From Paenibacillus mesophilus (lineage in GTDB: Bacteria > Bacillota > Bacilli > Paenibacillales > NBRC-103111), in NCBI RefSeq assembly GCF_005938385.1, contig NZ_VCRA01000024.1:1-64000 (forward strand): 64,000 nt of DNA, written 5' to 3'. Below, piece by piece: positions 8,429 through 17,469 of the stretch. Each line of letters opens with the position of its first letter. The first letter of the stretch is position 1. The translations under genes were made by a program, and so were the position numbers. The notes under the pieces were generated by a model, which saw only the letters and a program-made list of their open reading frames with translations, ran no database searches and was not told the DNA's origin.

Positions 8429-9382
8429 TTACTGCTCCAGGTTGCCCGGCGCACAACGGTGCGCGAGCGCTCTTTGCCAGTAATCGTCCAGCGGCTCCAG
8501 CCCGAATTCGCGGATCAGGTCGTCGACGGTAAATTCATCCGTTTCACTCGAGATCACTACCGAGCCGAGCAAGCCGGGATCGTGGATGCGGATTTTGTCT
8601 CCGTATTTGTTTTTCATTTTCCGGAAGTGGGCTTCGTTGTAATCGATATGGATCACCTTGCAATCCAAATTGATCGTCCGGGTCACGTAATGGTAATAGT
8701 TCGTGCTCGTGGCGATAATCTCGCCCACAGGCGATATGATCGAGCTCGGGGCATGCGTGTATACGGAGCCGGCGAAATGGGCCCGGCAGCTATACGCCCA
8801 ATATTGCTGCATCAGCCCGCCGTGATACGCGGACGAGAACAAGATGAGCTCCGGCTTCTGGGCGACATATTTCAACCTCAGCTCGTCGAAGTTCAAATCG
8901 AAGCAGATGGCGCAGGCGACACGCCCGAAATCGGTTTCGAACACGGGCGCTTCTTTGCCGTACAGCATGTCCCCCTTCGTCCGTTCGCCTTCCACGAGAT
9001 GATTTTTGTTGTAAATGCCGGCCACTTGACCTTGCCGGTCGATCAGCTGCGTCGAATTCCGGAACGATCCGTCGGGCAGCTCGCGTACGGCCGAATACGC
9101 GATATAGCACCGGTGCTTGCTGGCGATTCCAGCGAAAAAATCGCGGATCTGATCGCCGCGGTGCCGGTAGTATTCCTTCATCCGCTCGAGCGGGTAGCCC
9201 GATTTTTCGGGCCTGTCGCAGCACTCCGGCAGCACGACGATATCCGGGCGGTCGGGCAGCACCTGCTCGAGCTGTCGCTCCCAATAACGGATCATCAGTC
9301 CGACCGCCTCCTGCAGTTCGGTCTTCGGGTCCACTCTAAGCTGCGGTGCCGACAAGCAGCTGATTTTCACATAACGGGCCAT
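8429..9382 (-). CDS. Nitrilase-superfamily carbon-nitrogen hydrolase (amidohydrolase)
   Basis: A 317-residue cytosolic CN-hydrolase with the family triad visible. Glu is about residue 52 (VVLPECCD), Lys about 125 (IYNKNH) and Cys about 156 (CAICFDL). Such enzymes hydrolyse amide or carbamoyl C-N bonds, releasing ammonia or an amine; the substrate cannot be read here. The chosen ATG is preceded by GAGGAGG about 8 nt upstream; an in-frame ATG ten codons earlier lacks a ribosome site. It lies between two orphan binding-protein genes, 39 nt after the upstream stop and 37 nt before the next start, so all three are one transcription unit. This suggests that the imported or sensed ligand carries an amide, such as an N-acylated sugar or amino compound. 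That link is inference. Confidence 0.9.
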   Translation of the reverse strand: MARYVKISCLSAPQLRVDPKTELQEAVGLMIRYWERQLEQVLPDRPDIVVLPECCDRPEKSGYPLERMKEYYRHRGDQIRDFFAGIASKHRCYIAYSAVRELPDGSFRNSTQLIDRQGQVAGIYNKNHLVEGERTKGDMLYGKEAPVFETDFGRVACAICFDLNFDELRLKYVAQKPELILFSSAYHGGLMQQYWAYSCRAHFAGSVYTHAPSSIISPVGEIIATSTNYYHYVTRTINLDCKVIHIDYNEAHFRKMKNKYGDKIRIHDPGLLGSVVISSETDEFTVDDLIREFGLEPLDDYWQRALAHRCAPGNLEQ

Positions 9383-9421
9383 CTTCGTCTTCCTCCTCGC
9401 CGCGGATTCCACCGCGCCGCA

Positions 9422-11074
9422 TTATTTGGATTTCGCCCACTCATTGACTTCCTTCGTCATCTCGTCGCCGCCAAGCCGCTTCCATTCCTCGACGAACTTA
9501 TCGAATTCATCCAACGGGGCACCCATAATGATTTTCGTCAATACTTCTTCCTCGAGCCGCACCAAGCCCGCCTGCTTCTGCACCATCGTTTTCGTCGGGG
9601 AGCCGTAGAAGCGGTCCGGAATCATCCGGCCGTTCTTCACGTAATCGAGGATGACGGTGCCGCCTCCGTCGATGCCGTTTCGCGCGATAACGGACCAATC
9701 GGCGGACTTGCCGGACATATAGTCTATGATTTGTCCGTATTTCTCCCGCTCCTCGGGGGTAAGCTTTGCCTTCTCCGCGTCCGTCGGGTCTTGGCCGCTT
9801 CTTAAATATGGTTCGAGATGGATGGATATTTCCGCGTTTTTGTACGATTTGAACAGTTTGACCGGAGCCTGCTGCCAAATCGATCTCTTGCTTGCGATAT
9901 CGAAGTTAAACTTCCTGTACACGTCGTCGTCCGTATTCGCGTAAAACTTGCTCACGAACTCGTCCGCCATCCGCATAACCGCTTCCGGATTCCGCACGCC
10001 TTTCTTGACGACCCAAAACCCGGTATTCAGATTCAGTCCGTGCTGCACCATGGCGGGACGTGTATCCGAAGAAGGCGCCGCGTAAGCGAACCAGCGGCTG
10101 TCGGGCGTTTGCAGGTACAAGCTGGATGCGGAAATATTGGCGAATATCATGCCGAGCTTGCCGTCACCGATCGTCTGATACACCTTGGCGCCTTCCCGGA
10201 TGCCGAAATCGGGATCGATTTGACCCGACCGGTACATCTCCTGCAGCTTGGCGAGCGCATTCTTCATTTCCGGCTGGATGCTGCCGTACGCCAATTTCCC
10301 GTCATTATCCCGAATCCAAATTCCTTTGTAAGCATGGTAGCCGTTAAATAAACCTACGGCCAAGTTCAGCATCTTGTCCAAGCCGAAACCGAACGTATCG
10401 TTGATCCCGTTGCCGTCCGGATCGCGCAGGGCGAACGCCTCGGCGATGGCCAGCAAATCGTCCATCGTCCGCGGCTCGCGCAAATCGAGCTTGCGCCGCC
10501 AATCTTCCCGGACCCACAGCACCGATACGGATTCCTTGGCTACTCCCGTGAAAGGGAGGCCCATCAGCTTGCCGTTTATTTTCGCGGCCTCGAGCACTTC
10601 CGGGCCGGCCTGCTCGACCACCGCTTTAACGGCCGGAGTCGCGTACCGCGCATAAATGTCCGAGAGCGGCTCGATCATATCTGCACGCTGCAATTGAACG
10701 AGCTGCGTCGGCGTAGCGATGAAGAAGTCGGGGATGTCGCCGGAAGCGATCATCAGATTCGTCTTCTGCTCCAGCTGGTCGTTCGGCACCTCCCACCGCT
10801 TCTTGACGATAATGCCCATGCTGTCGCGCAAATAACGCGTCCATTCGTTGTTGTTCATATCGTCGCCCTGCGCATACACCGGCGCCGCTAAAGTCGTCCC
10901 GACCGTAGTCAGCTCGATCGGCGGAACGTATTTCACCGACAATTTCTGCTCCTTGCGGTCGGCGACAGGAATCGCAGGCGTCTCGGTTTGGTTCTCCCGG
11001 CAGCCCGCAAGCATGGCCGATACTATAACTGCAGCCGCGATACGGGACAACGTTCCCGCTTTACCTCCTCTCAT
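9422..11074 (-). CDS. Orphan extracellular solute-binding lipoprotein (550 residues, LplA-like)
   Basis: Family 1 binding protein with lipobox MLAGC (Cys25). The chosen ATG has GGGGAG upstream and opens directly onto the signal peptide; the reading frame continues further upstream without signal-like character. At 550 residues it belongs with the longer LplA/YtcQ-type proteins like that at 488-2014, not with the 440-residue group. It is the first gene of the binding protein, amidohydrolase, binding protein operon and is divergent from the membrane-spanning AraC regulator at 11394. No permease genes are adjacent, which is unusual for this type. Confidence 0.9.
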   Translation of the reverse strand: MRGGKAGTLSRIAAAVIVSAMLAGCRENQTETPAIPVADRKEQKLSVKYVPPIELTTVGTTLAAPVYAQGDDMNNNEWTRYLRDSMGIIVKKRWEVPNDQLEQKTNLMIASGDIPDFFIATPTQLVQLQRADMIEPLSDIYARYATPAVKAVVEQAGPEVLEAAKINGKLMGLPFTGVAKESVSVLWVREDWRRKLDLREPRTMDDLLAIAEAFALRDPDGNGINDTFGFGLDKMLNLAVGLFNGYHAYKGIWIRDNDGKLAYGSIQPEMKNALAKLQEMYRSGQIDPDFGIREGAKVYQTIGDGKLGMIFANISASSLYLQTPDSRWFAYAAPSSDTRPAMVQHGLNLNTGFWVVKKGVRNPEAVMRMADEFVSKFYANTDDDVYRKFNFDIASKRSIWQQAPVKLFKSYKNAEISIHLEPYLRSGQDPTDAEKAKLTPEEREKYGQIIDYMSGKSADWSVIARNGIDGGGTVILDYVKNGRMIPDRFYGSPTKTMVQKQAGLVRLEEEVLTKIIMGAPLDEFDKFVEEWKRLGGDEMTKEVNEWAKSK

Positions 11075-11268
11075 CCGCAATCTCCCCTTCGGATCATCCG
11101 AGCGGCGCTTCCGGAACCGGCTTCCCGGACACTGTAAAATCCGGAGCGCTGCCTTTACGATACGTCTGCGGCTTTCTTCGCGCCAGTCGCCCGTTTTGCG
11201 ATTTTTTCCCGTTGTCGCCCCAGTGCGAAAAATGAATATTAGTGCATGAAATGTCAATTTCGCCGTTA

Positions 11269-11298
11269 TTGACTCGGATCGGGACGGCGTAATACGAT
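11269..11298 (+). promoter_or_regulatory. Possible sigma-A promoter of the AraC gene
   Basis: TTGACT, an 18-nt spacer, and TACGAT, about 95 nt ahead of the chosen TTG start. The -35 box is near consensus and the -10 is weak. Confidence 0.4.
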
Positions 11299-11354
11299 TA
11301 TTGGGATGTGCGGATCTTTCCGGCATACGCGCCATGGCTGCTACCCCTTTCTAT

Positions 11355-11368
11355 AGAAAACGCTTCCA
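11355..11368. promoter_or_regulatory. cre-like site
   Basis: AGAAAACGCTTCCA matches the cre consensus with two mismatches. It lies 25 nt before the chosen start of the AraC gene, in its leader. Confidence 0.35.
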
Positions 11369-11393
11369 CGATAAACGGCAAGGAGTGACGGCA

Positions 11394-13625
11394 TTGAGAA
11401 CGAACTCGCTCTTCATCAAGATACTGTCCGGGTTCCTGGCGGTTATCGCGCTGCTTCTGTCGTTCAACGTGCTCTCGTATACGTTTTTTTACCGCAACCT
11501 TCATAAGGAAATTACGACGAACAGCACGCAAAACTTGGCTCACATCGTCGAGCGGTACGAGAAGCAGTTCCAGGCCGTCCAATTGTCGCTCGTCGGGCTA
11601 TATTTCCATAACCAGTTGACTTATTGGCGCGATACGGACCGGGCGCTCGCGAACGACGCCGTCAACCAGCTCGTCAAGCGCGTACGGGAATTGCGTGAGA
11701 ACGAGATGCTCTACCTCCATGATATCATCATTCAATACGAGCATGATTCTTTTTTGATCCACCAGGGCGGTCCGGACCGGCTTGACTCGCTGTACGCGCA
11801 AATTTACCGCAGCGATATATATGACGCCGCCTTCTGGAAGGAGCAGTTCGGGCTTCGCTACAAGATGAGGGTGTTCCCGGCCGCCGATTTCTACACTTCC
11901 CAGAACAGCAAATCCGGCAGCTTCATTCCGTTCGTGCTGAAATCGGCTACCGTCGAAGACATTTATATAACCGCCTTGCTCGATGCGGATAAAATGTTTC
12001 GGGCATTCAGCAGCTTGTCCAATGCTCAATTCCATATATTGGACGCTAGCGGCGCAGCCGTGTTCCGCTCAAACCCGCAAGCCGGGGAGCAGCCGCGGCC
12101 CGAACGGCTCGATTGGAGCCGGGATTTCGTCAAGGACGGCAATCAGTATTTCTTTTACCGCAAAGGGGATGTTACCGGGCTGTCGTACGTGCTCGTCATT
12201 CCGAACGAGAAGATCGCAAGCCAAATCTCGCGGATCAATCTCGTCCTGCTCCTGCTGCTTGCCTTGGCTCTCGTCGTCGGCATCCTGCTGTCGGTCGCGG
12301 TCAGCATCCGGTTCTATACGCCGATTCAGAACATTATCCAGACGATCCAGCGGCACAGCCCGCAATCGGCAAGCGGCGCTCCCGGCCCGATCGACGAGCT
12401 GCACTATATTAACGAGAACATCAAGCAGTTTCTGCAGGCGCGTAACGAGTACGGCCGCAATATGCGCAGCCAGCAATCCCAGTTGGCGCATCTCGGGTAC
12501 ATCCGCAAGCTGAAAAGCATCTATACCCGGCCGCACGAGCTTGCGCTCGACGACCAGCCGTTCTACATGATCTTGTTCCACCTTACGCTAACGCGGCGGT
12601 TCCGCGATCTGCTGGCCGCGGAGCAGGAAAAGGCGGCGAATTATATTAAAGAATATATAAGCATCTCGCTGTCCGACACATTTCCCGAGTCGGTAACGCT
12701 GCAGGTGGAGAAAGATCAAATCTTGTCTCTCGTCTTTACGGATAAGGACGTGCAGGAAGTTTGGAAGGTGTTGGAAAGGCTACGCCAAGTATTCGACCGC
12801 GACAAAGAATACTGCTATTTGACGGTGGCGTTCCAGCCTCATGCGCAAAGCCCGGAGCTGGTCGCGGAAGCCTACGAGCAGACCGTGGAAATGGTCAAGC
12901 GGCGCAAGCTTTCGGCCGAGACGCAAATCATTACATCGCTCGGGCCCGAGCCACCCTATATCGGGTTTGCGCCGTCGCAGGAGCAGGAGCTTTACGACAA
13001 TTTGCAGGCCGGACAGGCGGAACGGGTCGTTACGCTGATGAACCGCGTCCTGCAGCGGATGGATAAGGAGGGAGCGACCGGAGAGCAGTTTCAGTCGTTC
13101 GCGAGAGAGGTCGTGGCCAAAACGGTCAAGCTGCTGGTAGCCGCCAATGTGGAGATCGGCGCCGTCTTGGACCGCAGCTCGCCGTATCAGGAGATGAAGG
13201 AATGTGCCAGCGTCGAGGAATACAGACAAATGTTGGAACGATTCCTGGGAGACGCCGGATCGCGGATAGCGGCCAAGCTGGAGGAGAAGGACCCTGTCGT
13301 AGAGTTCGTACTCGAGACGATCCGTCAGCGCTACAGCGAAGATTTGTCGCTGGACATGGTCGCCGACCGGCTAGGCTTTACCGCGAGCTACGTGTCGCGA
13401 TACTTCAAGGAAAAAACCGGCAGCAACTTCTCCGACTGCCTGAATGAAGTACGCATCAAAAAAGCGAAGGAGCTTCTCGGCACGTCGAACGCCCAAGTCC
13501 GCGACATCGCCACCCGGGTCGGCTACGTCAACGTCACTTCGTTCATCCGCATGTTCAAGAAAGTGACCGGCATGACGCCGAGCGACTTCCGCAAAGCGGG
13601 AAATACGGCCGGAACGGGAGAGTGA
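11394..13625 (+). CDS. Membrane-spanning AraC-family regulator with extracellular sensor (paralogue of 4162)
   Basis: A 743-residue regulator with the same plan as the product of 4162-6474. Membrane segment 1 is near residues 8-30 (LSGFLAVIALLLSFNVLSY), then comes an extracytoplasmic sensor. Segment 2 is near 281-305 (LVLLLLLALALVVGILLSV), then a linker and a C-terminal AraC domain near 637-740 (LSLDMVADRLGFTASYVSRY and DIATRVGYVNVTSFIRMFKK). The chosen start is a TTG with AAGGAG 8 nt upstream. An ATG at 11334 is possible but has no ribosome site. It is divergent from the binding protein/amidohydrolase operon, which is its likely target. Confidence 0.92.
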   Translation: MRTNSLFIKILSGFLAVIALLLSFNVLSYTFFYRNLHKEITTNSTQNLAHIVERYEKQFQAVQLSLVGLYFHNQLTYWRDTDRALANDAVNQLVKRVRELRENEMLYLHDIIIQYEHDSFLIHQGGPDRLDSLYAQIYRSDIYDAAFWKEQFGLRYKMRVFPAADFYTSQNSKSGSFIPFVLKSATVEDIYITALLDADKMFRAFSSLSNAQFHILDASGAAVFRSNPQAGEQPRPERLDWSRDFVKDGNQYFFYRKGDVTGLSYVLVIPNEKIASQISRINLVLLLLLALALVVGILLSVAVSIRFYTPIQNIIQTIQRHSPQSASGAPGPIDELHYINENIKQFLQARNEYGRNMRSQQSQLAHLGYIRKLKSIYTRPHELALDDQPFYMILFHLTLTRRFRDLLAAEQEKAANYIKEYISISLSDTFPESVTLQVEKDQILSLVFTDKDVQEVWKVLERLRQVFDRDKEYCYLTVAFQPHAQSPELVAEAYEQTVEMVKRRKLSAETQIITSLGPEPPYIGFAPSQEQELYDNLQAGQAERVVTLMNRVLQRMDKEGATGEQFQSFAREVVAKTVKLLVAANVEIGAVLDRSSPYQEMKECASVEEYRQMLERFLGDAGSRIAAKLEEKDPVVEFVLETIRQRYSEDLSLDMVADRLGFTASYVSRYFKEKTGSNFSDCLNEVRIKKAKELLGTSNAQVRDIATRVGYVNVTSFIRMFKKVTGMTPSDFRKAGNTAGTGE

Positions 13626-13640
13626 CGGTCGACCGAAAAT

Positions 13641-13685
13641 ACAAAGCCCGGCCGAGACGCTCGCAAGCGTTGGACCGGGCTTTGT
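13641..13685. terminator. Bidirectional intrinsic terminator
   Basis: ACAAAGCCCGG pairs with CCGGGCTTTGT, with a second inner stem (ACGCT/AGCGT). It lies between two convergent genes (stops at 13625 and 13751) and can serve both. Confidence 0.85.
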
Positions 13686-13750
13686 TTCGCACCTCAGCGC
13701 AGCAGCAGCAGCGGCAAGCCTGCCGAGCCGTCCGCTCCCGCTCTACGTTA

Positions 13751-16700
13751 CTAGTCTAACTGTCCCGGCGGGTTGCGGTTGATTTGTAACGTATAGGCAG
13801 TTGTCGTGCCGTCCGCCGCCGTAACGACGGTCGTTATCGTATTGCCGCCGATTTTCAATTTGATTTCTTGCGAGACTTGCCCGCGCGCAACCGGTTCGCC
13901 GTTGACCGTTACCGTTGCCGCCTCGTCAGCAGCGACAGGAGTAATTTTGATTTTCGGGACGCCGGCGAACAGATCGACTGTATACGTGGTTCGTTCCGGC
14001 GAGAAGGCCTGCGTAAAGCCGCCCTCGCTCAAAGTCAGACTGCTCAAGGAGGAGTTGGCCGCACGCGTCACCGTCACGTTATACGTCTTCGTTTGACCGT
14101 TCTGAGCGGTGACGTTAACGGCAATCGGATTGTCTCCGACTTGCAGCGGAATGTCCGCCGACGGCTGGCCGTTTGACACGACGGCTCCGTTCACCGCGAT
14201 GCGGACGTATTTATCCACAGCCGTAGGCGTCAGGCGAACCGCATACACGTTATTCGTTACGCTGGTCCTGTACTCGGTAACGTCCGCGGAGAACGCCGGG
14301 GCGAGCGATGCGCCGCCGCTGATCGCAAGTCCGCTCAGGTCTGCGCTCCGGGACGGATTGACGATCAAATAAGGCTGGAAATGCTCATACGATTTGCCGC
14401 GAATGCGAACGAGCGTATTTTTAGTAGTCGGGTCCATAATCCGGAACGTGCCGGTCCGGTCGCCCTCCATCCGCGCTTGGACGAAACCGGTAACATCGAG
14501 GGAATACCAGCCGGCCGAAGTGACGGCGACTGTTCCGAGCGGGACGGAGCCCGCTTTCGGCCTATTATTCCAATCGATAGTCGACTCGCTCCAGACAGCT
14601 TGCGCGTACCCGTCGACAGATAACGTTACGGATTTGGGCACATTTTCATCTACGTAGAAGTACAGTTTGGCCTCGTTCACCTCGGTATCCAGGAAGCCCC
14701 CGAAATCGGCCTTCATGAACGTGATCCGATCCCCGCCCCCTGAAGCGCCGGGAATATCGATCACTTCCAGCAGCGGAGCGCTGCCGAAACGTTCGGTCGG
14801 ACGTTTCTCATGGACATAGGAAGCTTCCGTAATCGGAAACACGTTCCCCGGATCGCCGGCCCGGAATACCGCTAACGTATAAACCGCAGTGCTGCCGCTC
14901 GCCTCCGTTACTTCGACCTTGATCGTATTGCGCCCTACCGAGAGCGGAATGATCGGCGAAGCGGAGCCGCTCACGACCGATGTTCCATTTACCGTAACCG
15001 AAGCTTCCGGCGACGCCGCCGTAGCCGTTACGGAAATTCCGTAGACGGAGTGTTCCACGTTGACTTTATACAGCGACACGTACGGCGCAAAGCTTTGGTC
15101 CAATACGCCGCCGCTGACGGCGAGTCCGGTCAACCCGGCCCCTTCCTCGGGATACAGCGAGGCGGCTGGCGGTTTGTCGTACGCCTTGGCCCAGTAATAG
15201 CCCGGGGCGTCTATTGTGCGCGCCATGAAGCCGACTTGCCTTCCGGCGGGGATCGGTTCCGAATCCGCCGTCATGACTCCGTTCGTGCCGGTTGCCGCCG
15301 TAACGTATTTTCCGCCCGAATAAGTAAACCGGCCTCCGACCGTTGCGGTTACCGGCGCGCCCGTAGCAAGCTCGGCCACCTTTAACGTCACGTTCGCGCC
15401 GCTGCCCGTATAGGCGACTTTCATCCCGTTCACGATCAGCGGTTTCAAAGTCGTCGCCGCCGTCTTGGCCGACACTTCGGTGGATAACGGGCCGATATTG
15501 CCTCGCACGTCTACCGCAGCCACCTTGTAATAATACGTCGTATCGGCCAGCAGACCGATGTCTTGGAACGTTAAATTTCTCGATGTGCCTGCCAAATTGG
15601 ACGGGGCCGGCGCGAAGCCGCTGACCGTGCTTCGGTAAACGTTATATCGATCCACTTCCATATTGTCGTAAGCTCGACCGTAACGAACGGTGATTTGGCG
15701 GTAATCGACCGTTGCTGCGGTCGGGTTTGCGTTGACGGCCGTAGGCGGAGCCGTATCTTCCGGCGGATTCCAGAACGTCGCTCCCGGTCCCCAATAGGAC
15801 GGCAGCGCTCGGTACGAATCGTATTGGTGAACAGCGATTCCGCCGAAGGAAGTACGACCGGCGAAGGCGGAATATACTTTGTCCAGCTCCTGCTCCATCG
15901 CGAGGCGACCTTTTTGCCTGAAGGTGACATCGTACGGATCGGCGCTGTTCGCCACATCGATCGTCTCTACGCCGACGACGACCGAATTCGGCTTCCCGAT
16001 CGACTCCGCGTAAGCGATCTCTCCCGTAGCGCTGGCGATAATGCCGTTCGAGCCGTCAGCCGTGTCCCTGTAGTCCATGATCGAAATATAATCCGCGATA
16101 TCCTGAACATGCTCGGACAACCATTTTACCGACCCGTTCCAGTCGATCTCTTTCGCGTCGACGGAAGTATCGTACCATCTCGGTATCGCCGGACCGATCG
16201 CGAGGCGTGTGCCCGCCGTATTCCGCCGTTCGATCATTTTGCTCAAGCCGTCCAAATATTGCTTCTGCAAAAAGCGGTCCGGGCTCTTGAAATCCGGCGA
16301 AATGTACGGCTCGATATCGACGTTCACGCCATCGAAACCGGCCTCCGGCGCCGAAGCGAGATTGTAATTGATCACTCTCTCCAACTGCTGCGTCGCCTTA
16401 TCGTGGTATTTGGCGTAAGCCCCCAAGTAGGCCGGCGTCGTGCCGCCCGCTATCAGGGCGTGCACTTGATACCCGCTGCGATGCGCCCACGATATGAAAT
16501 CCCTTACTTTATCCGGGGCGTCCTCCAAAATATTGACGCCGCCGAATGCTCCCACCGCCACATAAAGGGTCTTCACCGGCTCGGAGCCGAACGTGGCGGT
16601 ATCTTTGGAGAAAGCATCCAGGACGATTCTCGATCCGGGGTTCAAAAACAAGTTGTAGGACGCCGGTTCCCATAACCACATCGCCCGGTCTTGATTGCGG

Positions 16701-17407
16701 ACGACGACGGGCTCGTTCGTGCCGGCTCCCGTCTTCGCATAAGTCGTCATGCTGAAACCGGTATTTCCCGCGGTATCGGTCGCTTTCGCTTCGATGGCCG
16801 TCGTCTTGTCGCCCAATCCGGCGGTATTCCAGGGCAGCTCATAAAACGCGCCGTTCTGCGACGCCGTCTGCCACGGTCCGCCGTTGATCCGGACTTGGAC
16901 GCTGTTCAGCGGATTTTTCGCTTCGACCGCCACTTGAACCGTTACGATGCCGCTTACCGTCGCTCCGTCCGCCGGGCTTGCCACCGTTACGACCGGTTTA
17001 TGGACCGGATCGTGATCGACCTGCAGCGTAACGGTATTCGACCATACGCTTGCACGGGTCGACGTGTCCGTTCCTCTCGCACGCATGGCGATTTCCCCGC
17101 CGTATTGACTCGTGTTTAAATCATAGTACCACGTGCCGGATTGATCCCCGTCCGGATCGACCGTAACGACATCCGCCTGCTTCGCCCCGTTAAGGACGAG
17201 CTTGATGTCGTAAAGTCCGGCGAATGTTCCGGACACTCTTACCGTTCCGGCCGTCACGACCGCCCCGTCCGAGGGCGAGTCGATCGATACAGCCGAAGAA
17301 GCGCCATAAGCGTCACCCGGCAACTGAATGATACTTGCTGCCGTAAGCAAAACGACGAGCAGCCCGAAGGCCGCCATGCGGGACGGCTTGATCCGAGCAT
17401 TCCGCAT
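13751..17407 (-). CDS. Large secreted multidomain protein: Ig-like domains, GH18-like TIM barrel, FN3, cadherin-like sandwiches, CBM96/DNRLRE-like module
   Basis: A 1,218-residue exported protein with a signal peptide ending near DAYGASS. From sequence reading: two Ig-like domains (about 40-225); a barrel-like domain (about 242-546) with FDGVNVDIEPY near 356-366, recalling the GH18 DGxDxDxE signature but with Asn in place of the middle Asp; and an FN3 domain (about 546-650). Then come a cadherin-like beta-sandwich (about 752-845), a DNRLRE/CBM96-like module (about 849-1015, with WSESTIDWNNRP), and two more cadherin-like sandwiches (about 1022-1212). The start has AAGGGGTG upstream; an in-frame codon 19 residues earlier is less likely. 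It lies 62 nt downstream of an orphan binding protein on the same strand, so the two are probably cotranscribed. Activity on a polysaccharide is inferred; the catalytic class is uncertain. Confidence 0.85.
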   Translation of the reverse strand: MRNARIKPSRMAAFGLLVVLLTAASIIQLPGDAYGASSAVSIDSPSDGAVVTAGTVRVSGTFAGLYDIKLVLNGAKQADVVTVDPDGDQSGTWYYDLNTSQYGGEIAMRARGTDTSTRASVWSNTVTLQVDHDPVHKPVVTVASPADGATVSGIVTVQVAVEAKNPLNSVQVRINGGPWQTASQNGAFYELPWNTAGLGDKTTAIEAKATDTAGNTGFSMTTYAKTGAGTNEPVVVRNQDRAMWLWEPASYNLFLNPGSRIVLDAFSKDTATFGSEPVKTLYVAVGAFGGVNILEDAPDKVRDFISWAHRSGYQVHALIAGGTTPAYLGAYAKYHDKATQQLERVINYNLASAPEAGFDGVNVDIEPYISPDFKSPDRFLQKQYLDGLSKMIERRNTAGTRLAIGPAIPRWYDTSVDAKEIDWNGSVKWLSEHVQDIADYISIMDYRDTADGSNGIIASATGEIAYAESIGKPNSVVVGVETIDVANSADPYDVTFRQKGRLAMEQELDKVYSAFAGRTSFGGIAVHQYDSYRALPSYWGPGATFWNPPEDTAPPTAVNANPTAATVDYRQITVRYGRAYDNMEVDRYNVYRSTVSGFAPAPSNLAGTSRNLTFQDIGLLADTTYYYKVAAVDVRGNIGPLSTEVSAKTAATTLKPLIVNGMKVAYTGSGANVTLKVAELATGAPVTATVGGRFTYSGGKYVTAATGTNGVMTADSEPIPAGRQVGFMARTIDAPGYYWAKAYDKPPAASLYPEEGAGLTGLAVSGGVLDQSFAPYVSLYKVNVEHSVYGISVTATAASPEASVTVNGTSVVSGSASPIIPLSVGRNTIKVEVTEASGSTAVYTLAVFRAGDPGNVFPITEASYVHEKRPTERFGSAPLLEVIDIPGASGGGDRITFMKADFGGFLDTEVNEAKLYFYVDENVPKSVTLSVDGYAQAVWSESTIDWNNRPKAGSVPLGTVAVTSAGWYSLDVTGFVQARMEGDRTGTFRIMDPTTKNTLVRIRGKSYEHFQPYLIVNPSRSADLSGLAISGGASLAPAFSADVTEYRTSVTNNVYAVRLTPTAVDKYVRIAVNGAVVSNGQPSADIPLQVGDNPIAVNVTAQNGQTKTYNVTVTRAANSSLSSLTLSEGGFTQAFSPERTTYTVDLFAGVPKIKITPVAADEAATVTVNGEPVARGQVSQEIKLKIGGNTITTVVTAADGTTTAYTLQINRNPPGQLD

Positions 17408-17469
17408 GAGAGCTTCACCCCTTCTCCATCTTATTCCTTGCACCGATACGCTTCGATCCGTCATTCGTG

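Larger units (their letters stand above)
11075..11393. other. Divergent promoter region between binding-protein operon and AraC gene
   Basis: This 319-nt gap separates 9422-11074 (minus) from 11394-13625 (plus). It contains a possible plus-strand promoter (11269-11298) and a cre-like site (11355-11368). The frame of each flanking gene stays open into it, but no ribosome-binding site supports starts further out. Nothing else is recognisable. Confidence 0.6.

Noticed and set aside
7931..9805. 624-codon open frame on the plus strand across three minus-strand genes
   Set aside because: It runs antisense through a binding protein, the amidohydrolase and another binding protein, each with clear family motifs. 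The product has no recognisable domain.
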